Under the pieces are notes generated by a model, which had not been told where the DNA came from, searched no databases, and saw nothing but the letters and a program-made list of their open reading frames with translations. Position numbers and translations under genes: made by a program. Shown piece by piece: positions 40,353-49,555 of a stretch of 64,000 bases of DNA; position 1 is the stretch's first letter, and each line of letters starts with the position of its first letter. This DNA is from Curtobacterium guangdongense (GTDB taxonomy: Bacteria; Actinomycetota; Actinomycetes; Actinomycetales; Microbacteriaceae): contig NZ_JBMPIT010000004.1 of assembly GCF_049341845.1 (NCBI RefSeq), positions 1-64,000 of the forward strand. Reading direction: 5' to 3'.

Positions 40353-40774
40353 AGGTCGAAGCGCGTGCCCTTCGGGTTCGACGGCAGCAGGAACATCACG
40401 AAGAGCACGAGCGACCCGATGCCGGGGAGCACGTGCAGGAACTGCCAGAAGCCCGAGCGGTTCGCGTCGTGCAGCCGGCGGGCACCCAGTGCCAGCGAAC
40501 CGACGAGCGTCGCGACGACCCAGAGCACGAACAGGTACGAGCCGACGGGGTTCTCGAGCATCGCGGTGTCCGGCGTGAAGATCTGCGGCACGAGCTGCAG
40601 CACGAGGCCGATCGCCAACGACGTGATCCACCACCACCAGAACTCCGCGCGCGACGCCCGCCCGGTGAACACGGTGTACTTCCGCCAGAAGCGTCGGACG
40701 GCCTCGGCGAAGGGTGCCCCGTAGAAGGGGTCGCGCAGGGCGACGCCGCCGGGCTGCGGACTGTCGTTGGTCAT
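40349..40774 (-). CDS. DUF805 domain membrane protein
   Basis: The 141-residue protein has four probable helices and the DUF805 signature FTGRASRAEFWWWWITSLAI, with ARRLHDANRSGFWQ in the loop between later helices. Its function is unknown. ATG 40774 (MTNDSPQPGG) is preferred to 40786. The gene ends on the same CTAG that ends the convergent ATL gene. Confidence 0.88.
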   Translation of the reverse strand: MTNDSPQPGGVALRDPFYGAPFAEAVRRFWRKYTVFTGRASRAEFWWWWITSLAIGLVLQLVPQIFTPDTAMLENPVGSYLFVLWVVATLVGSLALGARRLHDANRSGFWQFLHVLPGIGSLVLFVMFLLPSNPKGTRFDL

Positions 40775-40811
40775 CCCCCAAGCCAACCACGTCCCGCAGC
40801 CCGGCAGCGCG

Positions 40812-42716
40812 CTACACCAGCGAGTCGCGCCAGGCGGCGTGCAGCTGGGCGAAGCGCCCCGTGCCCGCGATCAGGTCGTCCGGCGTGCCGTCCTCGACGA
40901 TCTTGCCGTACTCCATCACGAGCACCCGGTGCGCGATCGCCACGGTCGACAGCCGGTGCGCGATGATCACCGCGGTCCGGTCGGCGAGCAGCGTCTCGAG
41001 GCCCTCCTGCACGAGCCGCTCGGACGGGATGTCGAGCGACGCCGTGGCCTCGTCGAGGATGAGCACCTTCGGGTCCGCGATGAACGCCCGCGCGAACGAG
41101 AGCAGCTGCCGCTGGCCCGCCGAGACACGACCGCCGCGCTTGTTCACGTCGGTGTCGTACCCGTCGGGCAGCGCCATGATGAACTCGTGCGCGCCGACGG
41201 CCTTCGCGGCGGCCTCGATCTCGTGGCGTTCCGCCCCCGGCTTGCCGAGCGCGATGTTGTCCGCGACGGTCCCGGAGAACAGGTACGCCTCTTGCGTGAC
41301 CATGACGATCGCACGGCGCATGTCCCGCGAGTCGAGGTCGCGGAGGTCCACGCCGTCGAGCTTCACCGACCCCTGCGACGGGTCGTAGAAGCGCGCCATC
41401 AGCTTGGCGAGCGTCGACTTCCCCGCACCGGTGGACCCGACGAGCGCGATGGTCTGCCCTGCCGGGATGTGCAGGTCGAACTCCGGGAGCACGACCTTGC
41501 CCTTGTTGTAGGCGAACACGACGTCGTCGAAGTCCATCTTGCCGTGGGCGTCGGCGAGCTTCGTCGGCTTCACGGGCTCCGGCACGCTCGGACGTTCCTC
41601 GAGGACGCCGGAGATCTTCTCCATCGCCGCCGAGGCCGACTGGTACCCGTTGTAGAACATCGCGAGTTCCTGCGCCGGGTCGAAGAAGCGCTTGGCGTAC
41701 AGCGCGACCGCGAGCAGCGCACCGACCTCGAGCGTCCCGCCGACGACCCGGAAGCCGCCGACGATGACCACGGCGGCGAGCGTCGCGTTGCCGATGAGCA
41801 CGAGCACCGGGTCGAACGTCCCGAACAGGTTGAACACCTTCGTGTTCGCCACCCGGTAGTCCTCGACGTAGCCGCCGTACTCGTCCCGGTTGCGCGACTC
41901 CTTGCGGAACGCCTGCACCGCGCGGATGCCCGTCATCGTCTCGACGAAGTGCACGATCACCCGCGCCGAGGTGACACGGGTCGCCCGGAACAGGGTCTGC
42001 GAGTTCGTCTGGAACCAGCGGATCAGGAACCACAGCGGGACGAGCGACACCGCGAGCACGAGACCGGACGTCGGGTCGAGCGAGACGAGGGCCACCGCGG
42101 TGAACCCCATGTACAGCACGCCCTGGATGAGCTGGTTCAGCCCGGAGTCGAGGAGTTCGCGGATGGAGTCGAGGTCGCTCGTCTGGCGGGAGATGATCCG
42201 GCCGGACGTGTACGTCTCGTGGAATTCGAGCGACAGCCGCTGCGTGTGCAGGAACACCCGCTTGCGGAGGTCGAACAGGATCGCCTGGCTGATGCGCGCC
42301 GCGAGCACGGTGTACCACGCGGTGAGCACCGCGCCGGCGATCGCCACGACGATGTAGGTCGCGACGACGCCGAACGCCGGCACCCAGTCGTTCTGGTCGA
42401 GCACCGCGGGCAGGGCGTTGTCGATGCCCCACGCGATCAGTGCCGGGCCGGCGACCTGTCCGCCGGTCGACACCACCACGACGATGCCGAGAAGGACGAG
42501 CCGGAGCTTCAGCGGAGCCGCGAGCGACCCGAGCAGGGCGAGGGAGCGGCGCCGCAGGCGCTTGCTCTCCGCCTTGGTGAAGTCCTCACGCTCCTCGCCG
42601 CGCACGCCCAGGGTGGTGATGGATGCGGTGATCGGCGCGGCAGTCTGCGTGTCCGCAGCGTCGTCGCTGACCGGTGCCGTGCCTCCAGGCAGGTTCTGGT
42701 CTGTCTGCTGGCTCAT
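40812..42716 (-). CDS. ABC exporter, second half-transporter (ATP-binding/permease)
   Basis: Type IV ABC exporter subunit of 634 residues, probably forming a heterodimer with the upstream subunit. A membrane domain with six helices (about 60-350) precedes the ATPase domain with Walker A GSTGAGKST, Q-loop VTQEAYLFSG, a signature reading VSAGQRQ instead of LSGGQ, Walker B VLILDEATASLD and switch IIAHRLS. The first 55 residues are hydrophilic. It overlaps the upstream subunit by four bases. Drug or lipid export is likely, but the substrate is unknown. Confidence 0.93.
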   Translation of the reverse strand: MSQQTDQNLPGGTAPVSDDAADTQTAAPITASITTLGVRGEEREDFTKAESKRLRRRSLALLGSLAAPLKLRLVLLGIVVVVSTGGQVAGPALIAWGIDNALPAVLDQNDWVPAFGVVATYIVVAIAGAVLTAWYTVLAARISQAILFDLRKRVFLHTQRLSLEFHETYTSGRIISRQTSDLDSIRELLDSGLNQLIQGVLYMGFTAVALVSLDPTSGLVLAVSLVPLWFLIRWFQTNSQTLFRATRVTSARVIVHFVETMTGIRAVQAFRKESRNRDEYGGYVEDYRVANTKVFNLFGTFDPVLVLIGNATLAAVVIVGGFRVVGGTLEVGALLAVALYAKRFFDPAQELAMFYNGYQSASAAMEKISGVLEERPSVPEPVKPTKLADAHGKMDFDDVVFAYNKGKVVLPEFDLHIPAGQTIALVGSTGAGKSTLAKLMARFYDPSQGSVKLDGVDLRDLDSRDMRRAIVMVTQEAYLFSGTVADNIALGKPGAERHEIEAAAKAVGAHEFIMALPDGYDTDVNKRGGRVSAGQRQLLSFARAFIADPKVLILDEATASLDIPSERLVQEGLETLLADRTAVIIAHRLSTVAIAHRVLVMEYGKIVEDGTPDDLIAGTGRFAQLHAAWRDSLV

Positions 42717-44521
42717 GCCATCGCCTCCTCTCGGGTGGTCGCGTCGTCGTCGTCGAGCGACGAGATGACGTAGCGGTAGTGCTCGTTGGTGGCCATCAGC
42801 TCCGAGTGGGTGCCGACCGCGGTGATGACGCCGTTCTCCATGAGCGCCACCCGGTCGGCGAGCGTCACGGTGGACGGACGGTGCGCGACGATGAGCGACG
42901 TGGTCTCGGCGAGGACCCGGCGGAGTCCTGCCTCGACCCGTGCCTCGGTGTCGACGTCGAGCGCGGACAGCGGGTCGTCGAGGACCAGCACCGACGGTCG
43001 TGCGGCGATCGCGCGGGCCAGTGCCAGACGCTGCCGCTGCCCACCGGACAGCGAGAGCCCCTCTTCCCCGACGCGGGTGTCGACGCCGTCGGGCAGGTCG
43101 TCCACGAAGGACGCCTGCGCGATGTCGAGAGCCTCGCGCATGAGCGCCTCGGCTTCTTCGCCCTCCACGTCGGGGCGACCGAGCAGCACGTTCTGCCGCA
43201 CCGTCGTCGAGAACAGGGTGGCGTCCTCGAAGGCGACACCGACGTGGCGACGCAGTTCCTCGCGGGTCAGGTCGCGGATGTCGACGCCGTCGATCGTCAC
43301 CGATCCACCCGTCACGTCGTAGAGCCGTGGCACGAGCGAGAGGAGCGTCGTCTTGCCGCACCCGGTCAGGCCGACGAGCGCCATCGTCTCGCCGGGCTGC
43401 AGCTGCAGCTCGACGCCGTTGATCAGGTCCGCGTACTGCGGCGCCGAGTCCTGGTACCGGAAGTGCACCGCGTTGAAGGACAGCGCCCCGTGCGGCTCGG
43501 CGATCGTCTTCGGGTGCTCCGGGTCGGTGATCGTGTTCTCGGAGTCCATGACCTCGAAGAAGCGGTCGACCGCCGTGCGGGTGTCGAACGTCATCGAGAG
43601 CAGGAAGCCGATCGACTCGATCGGGAACCGCAGCACCGTCGCCGTCGCGAAGAACGCGAACAGCTGCCCGACGCTGAGCTGCCCCTGGCTCGCCAGGTAG
43701 ATGCCGGCGAGCAGGCACAGCGCGAACGCGACGTCCGGCACGAGCAGCAGCCACAGCCAGATGCTCGCGATGGCCTTCGCCTTCTTGATCTCCGTGCCAC
43801 GGAGCGCCTCGGCCTGCTCGCTGAACTCCTCGAGCTTGTAGCCGCCGCGACCGAACGCCTTGAGCACGCGGATGCCGTGCACCGACTGCTCGACGCTGGT
43901 CGCGAGGTCGCCGACCTGGTCCTGGCTGCGGCGCGCGACGACGGAGTACCGGCGTTCGAACAGCAGCCCGTTGATCCAGAGCGGGATCGAGGCGATGAGG
44001 AAGATCAGCCCGAGCAGCCACCCGAAGGTGAACAGCACGACGAAGCCGACGACGATCGTGACGATGTTCACCACGAGCAGCACGACGCCGAACGCCAGCC
44101 ACCGACGGATCAGCGACAGGTCGGACACCGAGCGGGACAGCAGCTGCCCGGACTCCCAGCGGTCGTGGAACGCCACGGGCAGGTCCTGCAACTTGGCGTA
44201 CAGCGCGTTCCGCATGCTGGTCTCGATGCGGGTCGACGGGCGCATCACCATCCGGCGGCGCGAGGCGATGAAGAACGCCTCGAGCACGCCGAGGGCGAGC
44301 ACGCCGAGGCCGGCCGGCCAGATCTGGGCGGAGTCCTTCGAAGACAGCGGCCCGTCGACGAGCCACTGCAGGACGTAGGGGATGGCGAGCGCCACCAGGG
44401 AGGCACCCATCGCCGCGGCCATGCCGGCGATGAGGCGGCCCTGGTAGGGCTTCACGTAGGGGTAGATCCGCGCGATGGCACGGAAGGTGGACGGGCGCGC
44501 CGTGGTGGGCGACTTGGACAT
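42713..44521 (-). CDS. ABC exporter, first half-transporter (ATP-binding/permease)
   Basis: 602 residues with six helices and an ATPase domain with Walker A GLTGCGKTT, the Q-loop region reading VAFEDATLFS, signature LSGGQRQR, Walker B VLVLDDPLSALD and a switch loop IVAHRPST. The Walker B region ends in DDP, lacking the catalytic Glu, so this site is probably degenerate, as in many heterodimeric exporters where only one site hydrolyses ATP. ATG 44521 begins MSKSPTTARPS. The gene is preceded by an unusually long leader of several hundred bases. Confidence 0.93.
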   Translation of the reverse strand: MSKSPTTARPSTFRAIARIYPYVKPYQGRLIAGMAAAMGASLVALAIPYVLQWLVDGPLSSKDSAQIWPAGLGVLALGVLEAFFIASRRRMVMRPSTRIETSMRNALYAKLQDLPVAFHDRWESGQLLSRSVSDLSLIRRWLAFGVVLLVVNIVTIVVGFVVLFTFGWLLGLIFLIASIPLWINGLLFERRYSVVARRSQDQVGDLATSVEQSVHGIRVLKAFGRGGYKLEEFSEQAEALRGTEIKKAKAIASIWLWLLLVPDVAFALCLLAGIYLASQGQLSVGQLFAFFATATVLRFPIESIGFLLSMTFDTRTAVDRFFEVMDSENTITDPEHPKTIAEPHGALSFNAVHFRYQDSAPQYADLINGVELQLQPGETMALVGLTGCGKTTLLSLVPRLYDVTGGSVTIDGVDIRDLTREELRRHVGVAFEDATLFSTTVRQNVLLGRPDVEGEEAEALMREALDIAQASFVDDLPDGVDTRVGEEGLSLSGGQRQRLALARAIAARPSVLVLDDPLSALDVDTEARVEAGLRRVLAETTSLIVAHRPSTVTLADRVALMENGVITAVGTHSELMATNEHYRYVISSLDDDDATTREEAMA

Positions 44522-44781
44522 GCGTTGCGTCCTCATGCGTCTGCCGAGACGGGCAGGTCGGTCCGTCGGTTGCTCGGACCGGCCTGGAGGCTCGGTGTGC
44601 GTTGCGTGGTCATCATCAGCCGGGCGCGTGGTCGCGCGCCACCGCCGTCACTTCCGTGACGTCGGTCGGGCCGGTAGGCGCCGAGGGACACTCGTCCCCC
44701 GGGTTCTCAGCGGGTGGTTCGCGGACGCCGAGCTGCTGTCGTGTGCAGTCGCGGCGCCGCGAGGCCGTGGGAACGGCCTGG

Positions 44782-44889
44782 CTAGGCGGCGGCCGCGGCC
44801 CGTCGGGGTCGCGGAGCGGGAGTGGTCCCCACGAGGGACACGAGACCTGCCCGGGCAGCCGTCGCCACTGTTCCGGTCGTCGTGTTCAT
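44782..44889 (-). CDS. Possible leader peptide, 35 aa
   Basis: A short frame starting at ATG 44889 with GGAG six bases upstream, reading MNTTTGTVATAARAGLVSLV followed by a Pro/Arg/Ala-rich end and TAG. It resembles no known protein. It lies between a promoter-like sequence and two GC-rich hairpins upstream of the ABC exporter, so a regulatory leader peptide is possible. Chance cannot be excluded. Confidence 0.35.
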   Translation of the reverse strand: MNTTTGTVATAARAGLVSLVGTTPAPRPRRAAAAA

Positions 44890-44978
44890 CGTCACTCCAG
44901 TCGTCGTCTTCGTCACCGTTGTGTCCGCGGTGCCGCCGGCTCCTGGGAGTCGTCGGCGTGCCTGTCGCGGAGCCTTAC

Positions 44979-45008
44979 AGACTATTCGCAGCGACTCTCA
45001 GCGCGCAA
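44979..45008 (-). promoter_or_regulatory. Promoter candidate of the ABC exporter operon
   Basis: On the minus strand TTGCGC (45003-45008) and TAGTCT (44979-44984) are separated by 18 bases. It is the only convincing -35/-10 pair in the 672-base gap. Confidence 0.45.
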
Positions 45009-45108
45009 TAGGCTTCGGTCGCTTTTGCCAAATCCGTGGACGAAAGCCTGGGCGGCGCTGCCCTCGCTGCCACGTCCCACCCGTCCCACCCGCCCCGCCC
45101 CAGCCGTG

Positions 45109-45162
45109 AGATCGCCCTTCGTGTCGGATCGGCCGTGGCCGTACCGACACGAAGTGCGATCT
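45109..45162 (-). terminator. 19-bp inverted repeat after purH
   Basis: AGATCGCCCTTCGTGTCGG (45109-45127) pairs with CCGACACGAAGTGCGATCT (45144-45162); only a two-base mismatch interrupts the stem. It lies about 30 bases past the purH stop codon and has no T-tract. Confidence 0.6.
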
Positions 45163-45193
45163 GACCGACCCCGAGGTACCCGGGCCCGCGGCC

Positions 45194-46813
45194 TCAGTGG
45201 AAGAAGTGGCGCTCGCCCGTGAAGTACATCGTGACGCCGGCCGCCTTCGCCGCGGCGATGACCTCCTCGTCGCGGACGCTGCCCCCGGGCTGCGCCACCG
45301 CACGCACACCGGCGTCGAGCAGCACCTGGAGCCCGTCGGCGAACGGGAAGAAGGCGTCCGAGGCGGCGACCGACCCGGCAGCGCGGTCCCCGGCACGGTT
45401 CACGGCGAGGTGGCACGAGTCGACCCGGTTGACCTGCCCCATGCCGACTCCGACGGACGCACCGGCGTTCGCGAGCAGGATCCCGTTCGACTTCACCGCG
45501 CGCGAGGCCTTCCATGCGAACGCCAGGTCCGCCAGGGTGGCGTCGTCAGCGGGTTCACCGGAGACGAGATTCCACGTGGACTGGTCGAACGCGGTGAAGC
45601 GGTCGGCGTCCTGCACGAGGAAGCCGCCGGAGATCTGCTTGACCTCCCGCGGGGCGAGCGCGAAGTCGGCGGGCAGCGTGAGCAGGCGGATGTTCTTCTT
45701 GCGCGACAGGATCTCGAGTGCCTCGGGGTCGAACCCGGGTGCGACGACGACCTCGGTGAAGATGTCCTGCACGGTCTCGGCCATCGCGACCGTGACGGGA
45801 CGGTTCGCGGCGATGACGCCCCCGAACGCCGACAGCGGGTCGCATGCGTGCGCGGCGGCGTGGGCGGCGGCGATGGGGTCCGCCGCGTCGACGGGCGCGA
45901 TCGCGATGCCGCAGGGGTTCGCGTGCTTGATGATCGCCACCGCGGGCGAGTCGAAGTCGAACGCCGCACGGACGGCGGCGTCGGCGTCGACGTAGTTGTT
46001 GTACGACATCTCCTTGCCGTGCAGCTGCGTCGCCTGCGCGATGCCGGTGCCGCCCTCGGAGGTGTAGAGCGCCGCCGCCTGGTGCGCGTTCTCGCCGTAG
46101 CGCAGGGTCGCGTGCAGCGAACCGCCGAGCGACAGCGTCTCGTCGAACGCGCCCGGGGTCTCGATGTCGTCCCCTGCGGCTGCGACCACGTCGGACGCGA
46201 AGTACGACGCCACCGCGGTGTCGTACGCGGCCGTGTGCGCGAACGCCTGCGCGGCGAGGCGCTTCCGGAGCTCGAGCGAGGTGCCGCCCGCACGGACGGC
46301 CTCGACGACCTCGGCGTAGGACGACGGCGACACGACGATCGCCACGTTCGGGTGGTTCTTCGCCGACGCGCGGACCATCGCCGGGCCGCCGATGTCGACG
46401 TTCTCGACGACGGTCGCGGTGTCGGCACCCGACGCAACGGTCTCGACGAAGGGGTACAGGTTCACGACGACGAGCTGGAACGGCTCGATGCCGAGCTCGC
46501 CGAGCTGCTGCTCGTGCGACTCGAGGCGCAGGTCGGCGAGGAGCCCGGCGTGCACCGACGGGTGCAGGGTCTTCACGCGACCGTCGAGCGACTCGGGGAA
46601 GCCCGTCACGCTCGCGACGTCGGTCACGGCGTAGCCCGCGTCACGGATCGTCTGCGCGGTGGACCCCGTCGACACGATCTCGACGCCGGAGTCGGCGAGG
46701 GCACCGGCGAGCTCGAGCAGGCCGGACTTGTCGCTCACCGAGATGAGCGCGCGACGCACGGGCACGACGTCCCGGTCGCGGTACAGGCTGGGGTCGGCTG
46801 CGTGCACGCTCAT
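45194..46813 (-). CDS. purH: Bifunctional AICAR transformylase / IMP cyclohydrolase
   Basis: Catalyses the last two steps of IMP synthesis, using 10-formyl-THF. The 539-residue protein has the N-terminal MGS-like cyclohydrolase domain (RRALISVSDKSGLLELAGAL, TGFPESLDGRVKTLHPSVHA) and a C-terminal transformylase domain with YGENAHQAAALY, the Lys-His pair in IIKHANPCG and the C-terminal ending GVTMYFTGERHFFH. The ATG overlaps the purN stop by four bases, giving a purN-purH unit. No ZTP-type element was seen before this operon. Confidence 0.97.
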   Translation of the reverse strand: MSVHAADPSLYRDRDVVPVRRALISVSDKSGLLELAGALADSGVEIVSTGSTAQTIRDAGYAVTDVASVTGFPESLDGRVKTLHPSVHAGLLADLRLESHEQQLGELGIEPFQLVVVNLYPFVETVASGADTATVVENVDIGGPAMVRASAKNHPNVAIVVSPSSYAEVVEAVRAGGTSLELRKRLAAQAFAHTAAYDTAVASYFASDVVAAAGDDIETPGAFDETLSLGGSLHATLRYGENAHQAAALYTSEGGTGIAQATQLHGKEMSYNNYVDADAAVRAAFDFDSPAVAIIKHANPCGIAIAPVDAADPIAAAHAAAHACDPLSAFGGVIAANRPVTVAMAETVQDIFTEVVVAPGFDPEALEILSRKKNIRLLTLPADFALAPREVKQISGGFLVQDADRFTAFDQSTWNLVSGEPADDATLADLAFAWKASRAVKSNGILLANAGASVGVGMGQVNRVDSCHLAVNRAGDRAAGSVAASDAFFPFADGLQVLLDAGVRAVAQPGGSVRDEEVIAAAKAAGVTMYFTGERHFFH

Positions 46814-47403
46814 GCGCTCGTGGTGCCCTTCAGGTCGGTGGTGCCGTTGGCGATGTCGAGGATGGTCTGGATGAGCAGACGCCGTTCGACCGGCTTGATG
46901 CGGTCGTGCAGCGTCGACTCGGAGTCGCCGGGGAGCACGGGGACGCGCTCCTGGGCGAGGATCGGCCCGCTGTCGACGCCGTCGTCGACCTTGATGACGC
47001 TCGCACCGGTCCGCTCGACGCCGGCGGCCAGCGCGTCACGCACGCCGTGGGCGCCGGGGAACTCCGGCAGGTACGCGGGGTGCGTGTTGATGATCGCGGG
47101 ACCGAACTCGGACACGACTGCCGGCGGCAGCAGGCGCATCAGTCCGGAGAGCACGAGCAGGTCCGGCGACCAGGGTCGGATCTGCTCCGCGAGTGCCTGA
47201 CCCCACTCGGCACGGGTCTCGTACCGGGAGAAGGGCACCGTGAAGGTCGGGATCGAGTACTCCTCGCCGAGACCGAGTCCCTCGGCGTCACGGTCGGCCC
47301 CGATGGCGACGACCCGCGCGGGGTACTCCGCATCGCGGGTCGCTTCGAGCAGGGCCCGGAGGTTCGATCCGGCACCGGAGATCAGGACCACCAGTTCGAG
47401 CAC
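46810..47403 (-). CDS. purN: Phosphoribosylglycinamide formyltransferase
   Basis: Transfers the formyl group of 10-formyl-THF to GAR in purine synthesis. The 197-residue protein has the GAR-binding LISGAGSNLRALLEA, VLSGLMRLLP, the catalytic Asn/His in IINTHPAYLPEFPGAHGV and Asp in VDDGVDSGPI. The GTG at 47403 lies seven bases from TAGGCT (47411-47416 reverse), so the operon has its own leaderless promoter in the short gap after the DUF6350 gene. Confidence 0.97.
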   Translation of the reverse strand: MLELVVLISGAGSNLRALLEATRDAEYPARVVAIGADRDAEGLGLGEEYSIPTFTVPFSRYETRAEWGQALAEQIRPWSPDLLVLSGLMRLLPPAVVSEFGPAIINTHPAYLPEFPGAHGVRDALAAGVERTGASVIKVDDGVDSGPILAQERVPVLPGDSESTLHDRIKPVERRLLIQTILDIANGTTDLKGTTSA

Positions 47404-47410
47404 GGGGACA

Positions 47411-47416
47411 AGCCTA
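47411..47416 (-). promoter_or_regulatory. -10 element of purN
   Basis: TAGGCT on the minus strand, seven bases before the GTG at 47403. It lies in the 30-base gap after the DUF6350 stop codon. Confidence 0.5.
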
Positions 47417-47433
47417 CCGGCGGTGCTGCGCTG

Positions 47434-49494
47434 CTACGCCCGGTCGTCCTTGGGACGGCGCCACCACGGCAGTTCGTCCTCGGCGATCTGGTCGGTGGCG
47501 TCCCACCGCGGCTTCGCGGGCGGTGCCACCGGGACGGCGGGGTGTTCGTCCACGTCATCGCGGCCGGCGACGAACTCCTCGGTGCTCGATGGGCGCAGTG
47601 CCGGCTGTTCGTCCACGTCATCGCGGCCGGCGACGAATTCCTCGGTGCTCCAGGGGAACGCCGGCTGTTCGTCACGTGCGCCGGCGACCTCGGGCCGCTC
47701 GGGACGGTGCCGGTCCGGGCGGTCGTCCGGTGCGCTGTCCGGCCGCTCGGCATCCGCACCCGTCACCCGGTCGCGCAGGTCTCCGGCTCGGTCGCGGATC
47801 CCGCTGGCCCGCTCACGCAGGTCGCCGGCACGTCCGCGGACGCCGTCGGCAGCGCCACGCAGGCGGTCGCGGATGCTGCTGCCTCGGCGGAGCGGCTCGG
47901 ACGACGCCGGCGCGGTCGTCGGGGACACGACGGCACCGGTGCGCGCCCACTCGGGGATCTCCACATCGGCATCAGCGTCGTGTTCCGGGGCCGACGCCGG
48001 ACGGGAGGCCCGTGGTCCGTCCGCCTCGCCCCGCACGTCGTCCTCGATGGTCTCGGTCACCGCATCGCCCGGCTCCGGCACTCCGGCTCGCGACGGCACG
48101 TCCGCGGGGTGGGCACCGTCGTGCGCTTCCTCGACCACGAAGCGGTGCACGTCGGTCGTCCGCCCGGCGCCCGCACGGTCGAGCGCGTCGAGCAGCGAGC
48201 CCTCCGCCTGCACGGATGCAGCGTCCTGGTCGTCCTCGGACTCGTGCCACCGCTCGCGGGTCCAGGTGCGCTCGGGCATCCGCACGAGGTCCTGCCCGAC
48301 GGCGAGGGCGACGATCGCGGGGACGCCGACCTCGAGCGCGGCGAGCGACCCGACGACCAGGGCGTGCGGTCCGACGTCGGCCAGACGACCCGGCCCGAAG
48401 GACCCGGACGACAACCAGGCGACGAGCCCGGTGAGCACACCGGCGACGATGCCGGTCGCGAGTCCGCCGGCAGCCCGGTGCAGCGCACTGTCCTCGGACC
48501 CGAGTGCCCGGACCAGGCGCGGTCGCAGCAAGCCGCCGACCGCGAACCCGGCGAGGACGGGGACGAGCACCCACAGCAGGCCGAACGTGTGCCCGGACGA
48601 CGGCAGCGCACCGAACACGGGGATGCTCGGGATGGGGCCGAGGGTGGTGCCGATCGGCGAGACGCTGGAGCCGGTGCCGATGGCGAACCCGGGGCCGACG
48701 AGCCACGACGTCGCCCAGCCGACGAAGTCCGGCAGGAACGCCAGCTGCCCGATCGTCAGCGAGATCCCGCCGACGACCCCGGCGTGCGAGCGCTCGTACA
48801 GGGTGATGACCTCGGCGAAGGAGCCGAAGAGCAGGAAGCCGACGACGACCGCGGCGGCAGCGACGACCATCGCGCTCGCAGCGGTGCCCGCGCGCAGCCC
48901 GAAGCCCGCGACGGAACGCCACACCGCCGGCACGCGGTCGAGCTGTCCGACGACCCACGCGGTGACCGGATCGGCCGGCACGGAGCGACGACGACGACAG
49001 ACCTCTGCCGCGACGAGCGCCGGGATGCCGAACCACAGCGCCGGGAACACCACGGCCTGCCACACGGTCGGCTGCGTCGCCGCGGACGTGGACGACAGGG
49101 CGAGGCCGAGCCCGAGGGCGGCGACCACCCCGGTGCCGACGAGCACGCCCGTGACGCGGTGTTCCGTCTCGGCGAAGCGTCGTCCGGCACGCCCGCCGAG
49201 CCATGCCGTGACGAGTGCGAACCCGAGTGCCGCGAGTGTCACCGAGATCGGGTCGGCAGCGCCGCTGACCCCGGAGGCCTTCGCGGTGGCGGCCCCGAGC
49301 ACGAACGTCACGTCGACACCGTGCCCGACGAGCCAGACGCTGCCCGCGGCCTTCCAGAACACGTCCCAGTCGACCTGCAGGCCGTACTCGAAGCCCCAGA
49401 GCAGCGTCAGTGGCACGAGCGCGATCCCGACGCCCACGCCGACCGTCACGATCGCTTCGACAGCGGCGAGCAGTGCGGTTCCCAGGCGGTTCAT
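47434..49494 (-). CDS. DUF6350 family membrane protein
   Basis: Actinobacterial integral membrane protein commonly encoded beside purN-purH, related to PerM-type cell division proteins. Of 686 residues, about the first 430 contain many helices (LGTALLAAVEAIVTVGVGVG, TFGLLWVLVPVLAGFAVGGL). The last 250 form a charged cytoplasmic tail with RDRLRGAADGVRGRAGDLRE coiled-coil-like repeats and a 21-residue repeat containing STEEFVAGRDDVDE. A TATCCT -10 lies seven bases before the ATG. A role in envelope growth is inferred from the family only. Confidence 0.85.
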   Translation of the reverse strand: MNRLGTALLAAVEAIVTVGVGVGIALVPLTLLWGFEYGLQVDWDVFWKAAGSVWLVGHGVDVTFVLGAATAKASGVSGAADPISVTLAALGFALVTAWLGGRAGRRFAETEHRVTGVLVGTGVVAALGLGLALSSTSAATQPTVWQAVVFPALWFGIPALVAAEVCRRRRSVPADPVTAWVVGQLDRVPAVWRSVAGFGLRAGTAASAMVVAAAAVVVGFLLFGSFAEVITLYERSHAGVVGGISLTIGQLAFLPDFVGWATSWLVGPGFAIGTGSSVSPIGTTLGPIPSIPVFGALPSSGHTFGLLWVLVPVLAGFAVGGLLRPRLVRALGSEDSALHRAAGGLATGIVAGVLTGLVAWLSSGSFGPGRLADVGPHALVVGSLAALEVGVPAIVALAVGQDLVRMPERTWTRERWHESEDDQDAASVQAEGSLLDALDRAGAGRTTDVHRFVVEEAHDGAHPADVPSRAGVPEPGDAVTETIEDDVRGEADGPRASRPASAPEHDADADVEIPEWARTGAVVSPTTAPASSEPLRRGSSIRDRLRGAADGVRGRAGDLRERASGIRDRAGDLRDRVTGADAERPDSAPDDRPDRHRPERPEVAGARDEQPAFPWSTEEFVAGRDDVDEQPALRPSSTEEFVAGRDDVDEHPAVPVAPPAKPRWDATDQIAEDELPWWRRPKDDRA
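47543..47668 (-). repeat. 63-bp in-frame tandem repeat in the DUF6350 C-terminus
   Basis: The segment starting TGTTCGTCCACGTCATCGCG at 47543 recurs at 47606 with few changes. The 63-bp period adds 21 residues without shifting frame and encodes STEEFVAGRDDVDEQPA-type repeats. Confidence 0.8.
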
Positions 49495-49501
49495 CGCAGT
49501 G

Positions 49502-49507
49502 AGGATA
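49502..49507 (-). promoter_or_regulatory. -10 element of the DUF6350 gene
   Basis: TATCCT on the minus strand, seven bases before the ATG at 49494, without a ribosome binding site. Confidence 0.5.
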
Positions 49508-49555
49508 CGTGGCGACCAGTCGAGTCCGGCGTTGCCGCGCGGCTCCTGTGGAGAG

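Larger units (their letters stand above)
44522..45193 (-). other. Long leader and promoter region of the ABC exporter operon
   Basis: 672 bases without a conventional gene. Read on the minus strand it contains the purH terminator hairpin, a promoter-like TTGCGC-18-TAGTCT, a 35-codon frame (44782-44889), the hairpin AGGCCGT-TCCC-ACGGCCT and the palindrome TCGCGGCGCCGCGA, then one arm of the GGAGGCTCGG repeat (near 44585) before the ABC start. The layout resembles the attenuator leaders of some efflux genes, but this is inference. Confidence 0.5.

Noticed and set aside
47411..47440. ZTP riboswitch sought before purN-purH
   Set aside because: Only 30 bases separate purN from the previous gene and neither conserved aptamer half is present.
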